From NCBI RefSeq assembly GCF_021568775.1, contig NZ_JAKGSG010000036.1, positions 1 through 64,000 of the forward strand: a stretch of DNA of 64,000 bases, read 5' to 3'. This DNA is from Antribacter soli (GTDB lineage Bacteria > Actinomycetota > Actinomycetes > Actinomycetales > Cellulomonadaceae). How positions within the stretch are numbered: the stretch's first letter is position 1; the number at the start of each line of letters is the position of its first letter. Position numbers and translations under genes: made by a program. The notes under the pieces are model-generated. The model was not told the DNA's origin, did not search any database, and worked only from the letters and a program-made list of their open reading frames with translations. This document shows positions 20,696 through 29,679 of the stretch, one piece after another.

Positions 20696-21931
20696 GTGCC
20701 ACCACTGCTGCAGGCCACGGCCCCGACGGGGTACCTCCCGGGAACCGCGGGGTACCGGCGTGTCGTGGCCGCGCTGTTCGCCGCCGGGCTCGCGACGTTC
20801 GCCCTGCTGTACAGCACCCAGGCGATCCTGCCCGAGCTCGCCGACCAGTTCGACGTCTCTACGGCCGGCAGCACCCTGACCCTCTCGCTGACGACGCTGG
20901 GGCTCGGGGTCGCCCTGCTCGTCGCCGGACCGGTCTCCGACGTCAAGGGCCGCACCACGCTGATCCACCTCTCGCTGGCGGCCTCCAGCGTGGTCGCGGC
21001 CGCCTGCGCGCTGGCACCGTCCTGGACGACGCTCCTGGCGCTGCGCCTGCTCGTCGGCATCACGCTCGCCGGGCTTCCCGCGGTCGCGACCGCCTACCTG
21101 CGTGAGGAGCTGCACCCGTCCAGCCATGCGCGGGCGGCGGGCCTGTACATCGGCGGGACGGCGCTCGGCGGGATGGCCGGACGCCTGGTCACGGGCGTCG
21201 TGGCGGAGGCCGCCGGGTGGAGGTGGGCGCTCGCGGCGACCGCCGCGATCGGCGTCGGCTGCGCCGTCGCCGTGCGGGTCCTGCTGCCGCGCTCGCGGCG
21301 CTTCGTGCCGGCCCAGACCGGCACCAGAGCCCTGTTCGCGCAGAGCCTGCGCGCCGTCTCGGACCGCGGGCTGCTGACGCTGTACGGCATCGGCGGGTGC
21401 GCGGCCGGAGCCCTCGTCGCGGTGTTCAACGCCCTCGGCTTCCGGCTCGCGGGCGCTCCCTTCGACCTCGGGCTCGCAGCGGCCGGCCTCGTGTATCTCG
21501 TCTACCCGCTGGGCACGCTCAGCTCCGTGCTGTTCGGACGGCTCGCGGACACCCACGGGCGCCGCGCCGTGCTGCCCCTGGGCTGCGCCCTCGCCGTCAC
21601 CGGCGCCCTGGTCACACTGCCCTCCGCCCTCCCGGTCGTCCTCGTCGGGCTGGCCCTGCTGACCATGGGATTCTTCGCCGTCCACGGCGTCGCCAGCGGG
21701 TGGGTCCCGGCTCGCGCGCACGCCGGAGGCGTGGCCACCGGGCAGGCGGCGTCGCTCTACCTGTTCACGTACTACCTGGGGTCCTCGGTCTTCGGAAGCC
21801 TCGCGGGGCACGCCTGGAAGGCGGCCGGCTGGCCGGGTGTCGTCGCCCTGGCGGCCGGCCTGCTCGCCGCCACCGGCACGCTCGCGCTCGTGCTGCGCCG
21901 GACGCCCACACTCCTGGAGAAGGGCACGTGA
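20696..21931 (+). CDS. MFS transporter (12-TM, YnfM-like)
   Basis: The 411-aa membrane protein starts YLPGTAGYRRVVAALFAAGL and has 12 hydrophobic segments in two halves. Family features include LYSTQAILPELADQF, the motif-A-like loop GPVSDVKGRTTLI after helix 2 and GRLADTHGRRAVLP after helix 8. It resembles YnfM/YbcL-type MFS exporters. The substrate is unknown; efflux is the usual assumption when such a gene is paired with lysR. GTG at 20696 is accepted because the conserved N-terminus needs it, but GGAGG is only 1 nt upstream, too close for normal initiation, so leaderless or unusual initiation is possible. Confidence 0.88.
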   Translation: MPPLLQATAPTGYLPGTAGYRRVVAALFAAGLATFALLYSTQAILPELADQFDVSTAGSTLTLSLTTLGLGVALLVAGPVSDVKGRTTLIHLSLAASSVVAAACALAPSWTTLLALRLLVGITLAGLPAVATAYLREELHPSSHARAAGLYIGGTALGGMAGRLVTGVVAEAAGWRWALAATAAIGVGCAVAVRVLLPRSRRFVPAQTGTRALFAQSLRAVSDRGLLTLYGIGGCAAGALVAVFNALGFRLAGAPFDLGLAAAGLVYLVYPLGTLSSVLFGRLADTHGRRAVLPLGCALAVTGALVTLPSALPVVLVGLALLTMGFFAVHGVASGWVPARAHAGGVATGQAASLYLFTYYLGSSVFGSLAGHAWKAAGWPGVVALAAGLLAATGTLALVLRRTPTLLEKGT

Positions 21932-22008
21932 GCCCGGTCGCGTGACGCCGGGAGCCTGGCGGAGCGCACGGTCTTCGTCTGGCCTGCTTCGTCTTGACCT
22001 CTGACGGG

Positions 22009-22053
22009 CTGCAAGGCGCCTACAAGTTTCCTGCAAGGCCCACTCCCTACGTT
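22009..22053 (+). promoter_or_regulatory. Triple heptamer repeat plus -10 element: candidate SARP operator/promoter
   Basis: CTGCAAG (22009-22015), CTACAAG (22020-22026) and CTGCAAG (22031-22037) lie in tandem with exact 11-bp periodicity. TACGTT (22048-22053, TAnnnT) follows the extended last repeat CTGCAAGGC by 8 bp. SARP-type activators are known to bind direct heptamers spaced 11 or 22 bp just upstream of the -10, replacing a -35 box. No proper -35 is seen here. A SARP gene lies 1.7 kb downstream at 23704, so it is the obvious candidate regulator. Confidence 0.65.
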
Positions 22054-22140
22054 GGGTGCTGGCGCTGATGGCGCCGCGTTCACCCCGCCCCCCCCGGGCG
22101 GCGAGCGTCGATACCCGGCCGTCGAGGAGGTCACCCCGGC

Positions 22141-23061
22141 ATGAAGCGAGCGTTCTTCTCCACCTGTCTGGCGGCAGTCGTCGCGGTGGCTGTGGTGGGT
22201 TGCACCACAGCAGCTTCGGGGATGTCCGGAGCTGACCGCGCACATGCCGATGGCGCCGAGGAACGGGCGTTGACCGACGCGGAGCAGATGCTGGTGGAGC
22301 AGGCCCGAGAGCTCTTGGTCCAGGAGTGCATGGAGGCCGAGGGGTTCCGGTACTGGCCGGTGGCGGTCGCCGGCGTCGAAGAACGTCAGGGCTCTGGCTA
22401 TGTGCTGGATGACGTCGGCTGGGCGCGTGAGCATGGCTATGGCATGCAGTTGCAGGACCGGGTCGCCGCGGTCCAGCAGAACGATCCCAACCATGCCTAT
22501 GCCAATGCGCTGCCGGACGCGGAGCGCGTGCGCTACTCCAAGGCCCTGGACGGCGATCCGTCCGCGGGCATGTTGACGGCGGAACTGCCCATGGGCGGCT
22601 ACGTCCAGACCCCGGGCGACAGCTGCCTGGCGCGGGCGAAGGGCGAGCTCTACGGGGACTTCGCTGCCTGGTTCCAGGCGGAGAAGGTCGCCACCAACCT
22701 CGTCGGTCTCTACGCGCCCGAGCTCATGGCGGACGAGCGCTTCGAGGTGGCGCTCAGGGCGTGGTCGGAGTGCATGCGGGAGCGCGGCCACGACTACCCC
22801 GACCCGCCTGCGATCCGCGAGGAGCTGCCCTTCCTGACCGACGGGCTGAGCGACGAGAAGGCCCACGACGTCGAGAAGGAGCTGGCGGTCGCCGAGGCCA
22901 TCTGCGCCACCCAGGAGACCTCGCTCGTCCGTACGACGCGCGACCTGGAGAGCGAGTACCGCGGCCGGCTCGGGCAGTACCGCGACGACGTCATCAACTA
23001 CCAGCGGCTGCAGCATGCGGCCCTCGAGAACGCCAGGGACATCCACGCAGGGCGCGGATGA
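22141..23061 (+). CDS. Secreted lipoprotein of unknown function
   Basis: The 306-aa protein has a lipoprotein signal peptide: basic MKRAFF, hydrophobic core, and lipobox VVGC with Cys21 as the lipidated residue. The mature part is acidic and mostly helical. It contains two similar Cys-Met motifs, QECMEAEGFRYWP and SECMRERGHDYPDPP, a pattern I have seen in actinobacterial lipoproteins near signalling genes; its function is not known to me. ATG at 22141 has GAGGAGG about 10 nt upstream. It is followed after 47 bp by the secreted crystallin-like gene, probably one transcript from the SARP-type promoter. Confidence 0.8.
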   Translation: MKRAFFSTCLAAVVAVAVVGCTTAASGMSGADRAHADGAEERALTDAEQMLVEQARELLVQECMEAEGFRYWPVAVAGVEERQGSGYVLDDVGWAREHGYGMQLQDRVAAVQQNDPNHAYANALPDAERVRYSKALDGDPSAGMLTAELPMGGYVQTPGDSCLARAKGELYGDFAAWFQAEKVATNLVGLYAPELMADERFEVALRAWSECMRERGHDYPDPPAIREELPFLTDGLSDEKAHDVEKELAVAEAICATQETSLVRTTRDLESEYRGRLGQYRDDVINYQRLQHAALENARDIHAGRG

Positions 23062-23108
23062 CACCTGGACCACAGAACCGGCACAACCCAACTAGGTAAG
23101 GAGCAATC

Positions 23109-23582
23109 ATGCGCAAGATGTCAGTTCTGCTCGCGACGCTCGGCCTCCTGGTCGCGGGGACGTTGTTCCCTGTCACGAGCGCTCAGGCGGCTTCCCAGCT
23201 CTGCGACTCCGCATGGCAGAGCGCGAGCTCGGGCTCCTTCTACGCCTACGACTACGCCGACTGCCTCGGCAGGCTGGGAAGTAGCGCAGGTAACGACTCG
23301 CACTGGGGAGACGCTGCCGGCGGCTTCCAGGGCACTGACACGAACAGGGCGAGCTCGATCTTGCACAAGGGCACGTCCGGGCTGGCCGTCAAGGTGTACA
23401 ACGGGAACTTCTACACCGGTGCCTATGCGTGCATCAAGAGGTCCGAGTACTACGTCAGCAGCCTTGACGACGACTACCTGACAGGCGGGGTCCACTTCAC
23501 CGACCGGGTCCCGGCATCGAACACCATCAGCTCCCACAAGTGGGTGGAGGAGGCCGCCTGCGGCGGCGTGTTCCTGCACTGA
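23109..23582 (+). CDS. Small secreted protein, beta/gamma-crystallin-like (peptidase inhibitor I36-like)
   Basis: The 157-aa protein has a Sec signal peptide ending AQA-AS (about residue 28) and a mature domain of about 129 residues with four Cys. The segment NRASSILHKGTSGLAVKVY then NFYTGAYACIK resembles the Greek-key signature of crystallin-like and I36 (SMPI-like) inhibitors. That assignment is by eye and moderate. AAGGAG at 23098-23103 supports ATG 23109. It lies between the lipoprotein and the SARP gene and is followed by a strong hairpin. Confidence 0.75.
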   Translation: MRKMSVLLATLGLLVAGTLFPVTSAQAASQLCDSAWQSASSGSFYAYDYADCLGRLGSSAGNDSHWGDAAGGFQGTDTNRASSILHKGTSGLAVKVYNGNFYTGAYACIKRSEYYVSSLDDDYLTGGVHFTDRVPASNTISSHKWVEEAACGGVFLH

Positions 23583-23590
23583 CGACACAG

Positions 23591-23638
23591 CGGCTCCAGC
23601 ACGACCAGCGGGACACCCGCCCGGTCGTGCTGGAGCCG
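23591..23638 (+). terminator. Perfect 16-bp inverted repeat (terminator)
   Basis: CGGCTCCAGCACGACC (23591-23606) is exactly complementary to 23623-23638 with a 16-nt loop. It begins 8 nt after the secreted-protein stop, and so ends the lipoprotein transcript ahead of the SARP gene. There is no U-tract. Confidence 0.8.
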
Positions 23639-23703
23639 TGCTCGTGCATCACCCCGCCTCTGGCCGTCTCCCTTAACCTGGGCATCTGACCCGGGGGGCG
23701 TGG

Positions 23704-26700
23704 ATGGGGTTCATGCGGTTTCAGCTGCTCGGTCACGTGTCGGCCGAGAGCGAGCGGGGGCAGGTCCGGCTCGGTTCGGCGCGTCAACGGACCGTGCTGG
23801 CGGCGCTGCTGGTCGAGCTGGGCGTACCGGTCTCGCTCGAGCTGCTGATCGACAAGGTGTGGGGCGCGACGCCGCCACGCAGCGCCCGGCAGACCCTGCA
23901 CAGCTACCTGTCGCGGCTACGGTCCGTGCTCGACGACGAGGGCGGGCCGGCGCTGGACCACCGGTCGGGCGGTTATGTTCTCGATGCCGACGAGTCCGCG
24001 GTGGACCTGCACCGCTTCCGTGCGCTCGTGGCGCGGGCCAGGCGAGCGGACGACGCCGACGCCGCGGCCCTGTGGCAGGACGCGCTGAGCCTGTGGCGAG
24101 GCCGACCGTTCGCCGACCTGGACAGCGAATGGCTACGGTCGGTCGCTGTCACGCTCGAGGCAGAACGGCAGGCGGCCGTCCTCGACCACAACGACGTGCT
24201 GTTGCGCCGCGGGGAGCACGCCCGTCTGCTGCCCTCGGTCGCCGAGGCCGCGCTTGAGAGCCCGCTCGACGAACGTCTGGCCGGGCAGCTGATGCTCGCG
24301 CTGTACCGCTGCGACCGGCAGGCCGACGCGCTGGCGCACTACCGCCTGGTCCGGGAGCGGCTGGCCGATGAGCTCGGCAGCGATCCCGGTCCGGCGCTGC
24401 GCGAGCTGCACCAGGGGATCCTGCGGCACCACCAGGAGCTTGCCGCGCCGGCCACGGCGTCGCCGACCGTCGGCGCGCCGGCTGGAGCAGACGGCGACGC
24501 GGTGGACGACCCGGTCACGGCTGAACGGCCGTATCGGCCGGCGCAGCTCCCCCTCGACGCGGCCGGTTTCACCGGCCGCTCCGACGACCTGCGGCGCCTC
24601 GACGACCTGCTGTCCGACGCTTCGGCCGACCGCGCACGACGGGAGGTCGTGGTCACCGCGATCAGCGGTACTGCCGGGGTGGGCAAGACCGCGCTCGCGG
24701 TGCACTGGGCCCACCAGGTAGCCGACCGGTTTCCCGACGGGCAGCTGTACGTGAACCTGCGCGGCTACGACCCGGACCAGCCGCTGCGGCCCACCGATGC
24801 GCTCGCCCGGTTCCTGACCGCGCTGGGCGTGGCAGAGCGGGACATCCCCCTGGACAGCGACGAGCGAGCCGCCCGGTACCGCAGCGAGCTGGCCGGGCGC
24901 CGGATGCTGATCGTGCTGGACAACGCCGGCAGCGTGGCCCAGGTACGGCCCCTGCTCCCCGGCAGCGGCACATCGCTGGTCGTGGTCACGAGCCGGGACA
25001 GCCTCGCCGGGCTCGTCGCCGTGCACGGCGCCTACCAGGTCGACCTCGACCTGCTACCCCCCGCCGAAGCGGTCGGCCTGCTGCACCGGCTGATCGGCGA
25101 ACGGGTCACGGCGGAGCCACAGGCCGCCGCGACGCTCGCCGACCAGTGCGCCCGGCTCCCCCTGGCACTGCGGGTCGCGGCCGTGCTCGCGACCTCACGA
25201 CCGGACAGCCCCCTGGCCGACGTCGTGGCCGAGCTGGCCGACCGGCAGGCGCGGCTCGAGCTGCTCGACCCCGGCGGCGACCCCTACGCGGCCGTGCACG
25301 CCGTGCTCTCCTGGTCGATCCAGCACCTGCCCGAACACGCCGCCCGCACGTTCCGGCGGCTCGGCCTGCACCCCGGCCCCGACCTGGACCCCTACGCGGC
25401 CGCAGCCCTGACCGGCACGGAACCCAACACCGCCCGCCGCGTCCTGGAGCTGCTCGTCAACGCCCACCTGCTCCACCGCACCGGCCCCGGCCGCTACGGC
25501 ATGCACGACCTGCTGCGCGCCTACGCCACCCACCTGACGGCCACCCAGGACACCGACGAAGACCGCGAAACAGCGGAGGAACGGCTCCTCGACTACTACC
25601 AGGCGGCGGCGGTCTCCGCGATGAGCGCCCAGCACCCGGCCGAGCCGTTCTATCGATCAGATGCCGCCACCGCAGGCGTCGCGATCCCCGACCTGAGCGG
25701 GTCGGACACAGCTCGCGGCTGGCTGGAGGCCGAACGGTTGTGCGTCCTGGCGATCGCGGAGCACGCCGCCGACGCTGGCAGGTCCGGCTACGTGGTCCGG
25801 CTCGCTCGGACCCTGCACCGCTACGTGAGCGACATCCACCTCACCGACATGCTGACGATCAACGGCCACGCCCTGCGCGCGTCCGAGCGCGCGGGCGACC
25901 AGGTCGGTCAGGCCCACGCACTTCGCCAGCTCGGCGTGGGCTACACGCGGGTGGGCCAGCACGAGACGGCCGCCGAGCACGACCGGCGGGCGTTGGCTCT
26001 GTTCCGACAGGCCGGCGACCCGGTGGGCGAGGCCCTCACGCTGACCAACCTCGGCTTCATCAACTATCAGCGTGGCGACCACAAGGACGCGCTCGACGGC
26101 TTCCGCCAGGCGATCGCCTTGTCGCGGCAGGCCGGCGACCCGGTGGGCGAGGCGTACGCGCTGAACAGCCTTGGACTGGTCGAGGCACGGCTGGGCGACC
26201 ATGCCAGATCCGTCGAGATCCACCATCAGGCCCTCGCGATCTACCAGGAGCTCGGGTTCCGGGACAGCCAGGCCGTCACGTTGAACAACCTCGCCAACGC
26301 CGAGCTGCGACGGAAGCGATACCCATTGGCCGCCGAACACCTGCGCCAGGCGTTGGAGATCCTCGAGGACCTGGGCAGCCACCGCGGCAGGGCCCACACC
26401 CTGGACACGCTCGGCACCCTGCACCTCCACCTCAAGGAACCAGGGCCGGCGACCAAGTGCTTCCAGCAGGCGCTCGTCCAATTCCGCCGGATCGGTGACC
26501 GCAACGGCCAGGCCTGGTCGACCAACGGCCTCGGCGAGGCCGCCCTGCTCACTGGCGACGCGGCCGCCGCCCTGACCCTGCACACCGACGCACTCGCCAT
26601 CGCCACCGAGTCTGGCCCCCGGCACCAGCAAGCCCGCGCCCATGCCGGAATCGGCCACGCACGGCACGCCATGGGCGAACTCGACCTGGCCCGGACTCAC

Positions 26701-26790
26701 TACGAACGCGCCTACGTCATCTACACCGAGCTCGACATGCCCGACGCCGAGGATGTGCGTGCCCAGATGGAGAAGGCGTCAGTGGCGTGA
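23704..26790 (+). CDS. SARP-family regulator: BTAD, NB-ARC ATPase and TPR domains (AfsR-like)
   Basis: The 1028-aa protein has an OmpR-type winged helix (about 5-93), a BTAD bacterial transcriptional activation domain (about 98-243), a Pro/Ala-rich linker, an NB-ARC/STAND NTPase with Walker A SGTAGVGKT (321-329) and Walker B MLIVLDNA (401-408), and C-terminal TPR repeats (about 710-1020). This is the large AfsR/SARP layout: ATP-dependent switching, with the TPR part sensing a ligand or partner. Start is ATG 23704 or ATG 23713. A possible -10 (TAACCT, 23674-23679) lies upstream. It follows the lipoprotein/secreted-protein pair, whose promoter has SARP-like heptamers. Two adjacent TPRs share a near-identical 26-bp DNA segment. 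It is convergent with the Pat-like gene. Confidence 0.95.
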   Translation: MGFMRFQLLGHVSAESERGQVRLGSARQRTVLAALLVELGVPVSLELLIDKVWGATPPRSARQTLHSYLSRLRSVLDDEGGPALDHRSGGYVLDADESAVDLHRFRALVARARRADDADAAALWQDALSLWRGRPFADLDSEWLRSVAVTLEAERQAAVLDHNDVLLRRGEHARLLPSVAEAALESPLDERLAGQLMLALYRCDRQADALAHYRLVRERLADELGSDPGPALRELHQGILRHHQELAAPATASPTVGAPAGADGDAVDDPVTAERPYRPAQLPLDAAGFTGRSDDLRRLDDLLSDASADRARREVVVTAISGTAGVGKTALAVHWAHQVADRFPDGQLYVNLRGYDPDQPLRPTDALARFLTALGVAERDIPLDSDERAARYRSELAGRRMLIVLDNAGSVAQVRPLLPGSGTSLVVVTSRDSLAGLVAVHGAYQVDLDLLPPAEAVGLLHRLIGERVTAEPQAAATLADQCARLPLALRVAAVLATSRPDSPLADVVAELADRQARLELLDPGGDPYAAVHAVLSWSIQHLPEHAARTFRRLGLHPGPDLDPYAAAALTGTEPNTARRVLELLVNAHLLHRTGPGRYGMHDLLRAYATHLTATQDTDEDRETAEERLLDYYQAAAVSAMSAQHPAEPFYRSDAATAGVAIPDLSGSDTARGWLEAERLCVLAIAEHAADAGRSGYVVRLARTLHRYVSDIHLTDMLTINGHALRASERAGDQVGQAHALRQLGVGYTRVGQHETAAEHDRRALALFRQAGDPVGEALTLTNLGFINYQRGDHKDALDGFRQAIALSRQAGDPVGEAYALNSLGLVEARLGDHARSVEIHHQALAIYQELGFRDSQAVTLNNLANAELRRKRYPLAAEHLRQALEILEDLGSHRGRAHTLDTLGTLHLHLKEPGPATKCFQQALVQFRRIGDRNGQAWSTNGLGEAALLTGDAAAALTLHTDALAIATESGPRHQQARAHAGIGHARHAMGELDLARTHYERAYVIYTELDMPDAEDVRAQMEKASVA
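26008..26153 (+). repeat. 26-bp direct repeat inside SARP TPR region
   Basis: The same 26 bases (encoding QAGDPVGEA) occur at 26008-26033 and 26128-26153, exactly 120 bp (40 codons) apart. That equals one TPR-type unit including its linker, and suggests a recent internal duplication or gene conversion. Confidence 0.8.
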
Positions 26791-26802
26791 AGACCGTCGG
26801 CC

Positions 26803-29598
26803 TCAGCCCGGCAGGGCGCGGCGCAGCGGGTCCGCGCGGCGCTCGGCCGGGCGCAGCCGCACGACGGCGTGCAGCACGGACGCGCCGCGCTCGGCGGCGA
26901 CCACCGGGTACAGCTCCAGGCTCGCGAGCTCCGGCAGGTCGTCCGCCATGACGGACACGCGCGCCAGCACGTCCTCCAGCGCCGCCACGTCCGCGACCGG
27001 TGCGCCCTGGTAGCCGAACAGGCGCGGCGCGGCGCGCACCCCACGAACCATTCCCGCGACGTCGACGTCCGTCAGCGGGGGCACGCCGTGCGTCACGTCG
27101 TCGAGCAGGTCCGACGCGTCACCCGCCAGCCCGAACGACACCACCGGCCCGAACAGCTCGTCCTCGACGGACCGCACCACGCAGGCGACGCCTGAGGGCA
27201 CCATGCGCTGCACCTCCAGCACGGGGTCCATCCCCGGCAGCAGGGCCGCTGCCGCCTCCTGCATCCGCGCCACGTCGTCGCGGAGCTCCTCCGGAGCGGC
27301 GATGTCGAGGCGCACGCCACCCAGGTCGGTCCGGTGCCGCAGCACCGGTGACGCGATCTTGAGCGCCACCGGCCAGCCCAGCTCCTCGGCGACGGCGACC
27401 GCCTCGTCCGCTCCCCGCACCGGCCGCGACTCCACCAGGGCGATCCCGTAGCAGGCGAGCAGCTCGGCCGTCGCGGCCGCGTCGAGCAGCACGCCCTCAT
27501 GCCCGCCCGGGCCACGGTCGCCTCCGGCCCGGGCGAGTGCCGCCTCGACGAGCGTGTGCGCCCGGGCGCGCCAGACGCCGTCGGGCAGCTGGTCCGCGCC
27601 TGCGGGGCCGAGCGGCGGGCGGACCGGGGTGCCGTGGTCCTGGGTACGCCAACGCGCGTAGCGCGCGACCGCCCCGAGCGCCGACACCGCGTCCTCAGGC
27701 GTGGAGAACGCGGGGATGCGGACCTCGCGTCCCTCCGGGGTGGCGGCGGCGAGCTCGTCCGGCATGCCGTGCAGGCCCAGCACGCTCGCCACCGTCGTGC
27801 GGCCGGCGACGGCCGCCGCCGCGGCGACCGCCCGGGCGACCGCTCCCCCGCGCGCGTGCACCACCGGCACGTCGACCACCACGACCGCGTCGCACGCGTC
27901 CGGCGCGTACAGGGCGTCGACGGCGCGGGCCACCTGCTCGTCGGTCGCGTCGGGCGCGAGGTACGCCGACACGGCCCGGACCTCCAGGCCCGCGGCACCG
28001 CACGCCTCGGCGACCAGGGTGACGAGCGACTCCGAGCTGGCCAGGATCCCGACCCGCGAGCCGGCCGGCAGCGGCTGGTGCGCCAGCACCTGCGCGACGT
28101 CCATGAGCTGGTGCGTGTTCTCCGCGCGGATCACGCCGGACTGCCGCAGCACCTCGTCCACCATGCGCCGCGGCGCCCGGGTGGCCCGCACCGCGTGACC
28201 CGGCGGGACCACGTGCCCCGACCGGCCCGCGACGACCACGACCACCGGCTTCGCGGCGGCCAGCCGCCGGGCGACGCGCGAGAACTTGCGCGGGTTGCCG
28301 AGGGACTCGAGGTAGAGGCACACCACCTCGGTCTGCGGGTCGTCGTGCCAGAACTGCATGAGGTCGTTGCCCGAGACGTCCGCCCGGTGCCCTGCCGAGA
28401 CCAGGGACGACGCGCCCAGGCCGCGGCGCTGCAGCGTCGCGGCGATCGTCACGGCCGCCGGAGCCGACTGGCAGAACAGGCCGATGGTGCCCGGCGCCGG
28501 GGCGTGCTCGGCCAGGCTCGCGCGCAGGCGTGCGCCCGGCGTGTTCGTCAGCAGTCCGAAGCTCGCCGGACCCACCACGCGCATCCCCGACCCGTGCGCG
28601 GCGCGCAACAGGTCGCGCTGCCGCGCCAGGCCGTCTGGCCCCTCCTCCGCGTAACCCGCCGACAGCACGACGACGCCCCGCGCACCCCGTGCGGCGACGT
28701 CGCGCACCGCGTCGATCGCCCGGTCAGGAGGGACGGCGAGCAGGGCGAGGTCCACCTCGCCGACGTCGTCCCAGCCGCTCGCGACGGTGACGTGGTCGGC
28801 ACCGGGCGCGCGGCCGGCGTCGAGCACGACGAGCTGCGTGTCACCCGGGTCCTGCTCCGCCGCGGAGAGCACGCGTTCCGCGAGGAGCCCGTCCATGGTG
28901 CCCGCGCCCTCTGGGCCCGGCCCGACGAGGAGGACCCGCCGGGCGCCCAGCAGGCCCTGCATCGACCGCGCCTCCGCGCGGTGCTCCCGGTCCGCCATGA
29001 CCTCACGGGAGCGCTCCGTCGGGTCGAGGTCGACGGACACGGTGACGACGCCGTCGTCCACGTGCTGCTCCACCACGTAGCCCGCCTCGCGGAACACTGC
29101 CAGCATCGCGCGGTTCTGCGGCAGCACCTCCGCCACGAACCGGCGGACGCCCCGCTCGCGCGCGGCCGCGGCGATGTGCTCGAGGAGGACCGAGCCCAGG
29201 CCGCGGCCCTGCATCGCGTCCGCGACGTTGAACGCGACCTCCGCGGTGCCGTCCTCCACGACGTCGTACCGGGCGACGCCCAGGACGTCCTCGGGGCCGT
29301 CGGTCCCGTCGGCCCGGCGGGCGGGGCGAACGGCGACGATCGCCGCGCGCCGGACGTGGTCGACGGTGACGAACTGGTGCAGCATCCGCTCGGGAAGCCG
29401 CTCGAGCGCCGCGAAGAAGCGGAAGTACGTGGACCGCTCCGACTGCGCCATCTGGAACCGCTGGAGCGCGTCGGCGTCGTCGGGGCGGATCGGGCGCAGG
29501 TGCGTGGTGGACCCGTCGCGCAGCACGACGTCGGCCTCCCACTCCTCGGGGTACGGCACACCGACGTGGCCGACCACCACCCGCTCCGCCTCGTCCAC
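26803..29598 (-). CDS. GNAT acetyltransferase fused to acyl-CoA synthetase (ADP-forming)-like domains (Pat-like)
   Basis: The 931-aa protein has an N-terminal GNAT domain (about 25-195; acetyl-CoA loop MQGRGLGSVLL), then a CoA-binding Rossmann-like domain (about 215-330), succinyl-CoA-ligase-like domains (about 360-640) and a C-terminal ATP-grasp domain (about 695-925, with GWPVALKIASPVLRHRTDLG). Proteins of this composition acetylate lysines of enzymes such as acetyl-CoA synthetase (Pat/PatA). Here GNAT comes first; in the enterobacterial Pat it is at the C-terminus. GTG at 29598 has no clear SD, and the start could be a few codons later. Whether the synthetase part is catalytic is not clear. 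Confidence 0.88.
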   Translation of the reverse strand: MDEAERVVVGHVGVPYPEEWEADVVLRDGSTTHLRPIRPDDADALQRFQMAQSERSTYFRFFAALERLPERMLHQFVTVDHVRRAAIVAVRPARRADGTDGPEDVLGVARYDVVEDGTAEVAFNVADAMQGRGLGSVLLEHIAAAARERGVRRFVAEVLPQNRAMLAVFREAGYVVEQHVDDGVVTVSVDLDPTERSREVMADREHRAEARSMQGLLGARRVLLVGPGPEGAGTMDGLLAERVLSAAEQDPGDTQLVVLDAGRAPGADHVTVASGWDDVGEVDLALLAVPPDRAIDAVRDVAARGARGVVVLSAGYAEEGPDGLARQRDLLRAAHGSGMRVVGPASFGLLTNTPGARLRASLAEHAPAPGTIGLFCQSAPAAVTIAATLQRRGLGASSLVSAGHRADVSGNDLMQFWHDDPQTEVVCLYLESLGNPRKFSRVARRLAAAKPVVVVVAGRSGHVVPPGHAVRATRAPRRMVDEVLRQSGVIRAENTHQLMDVAQVLAHQPLPAGSRVGILASSESLVTLVAEACGAAGLEVRAVSAYLAPDATDEQVARAVDALYAPDACDAVVVVDVPVVHARGGAVARAVAAAAAVAGRTTVASVLGLHGMPDELAAATPEGREVRIPAFSTPEDAVSALGAVARYARWRTQDHGTPVRPPLGPAGADQLPDGVWRARAHTLVEAALARAGGDRGPGGHEGVLLDAAATAELLACYGIALVESRPVRGADEAVAVAEELGWPVALKIASPVLRHRTDLGGVRLDIAAPEELRDDVARMQEAAAALLPGMDPVLEVQRMVPSGVACVVRSVEDELFGPVVSFGLAGDASDLLDDVTHGVPPLTDVDVAGMVRGVRAAPRLFGYQGAPVADVAALEDVLARVSVMADDLPELASLELYPVVAAERGASVLHAVVRLRPAERRADPLRRALPG

Positions 29599-29679
29599 AG
29601 GCTCAGGCTAGCGAGGTCCGCGGCGACGGCGGCAGGTTCCGGACGCGACGAGGACAGGGTGACGTGGCACTGTGGGCGG

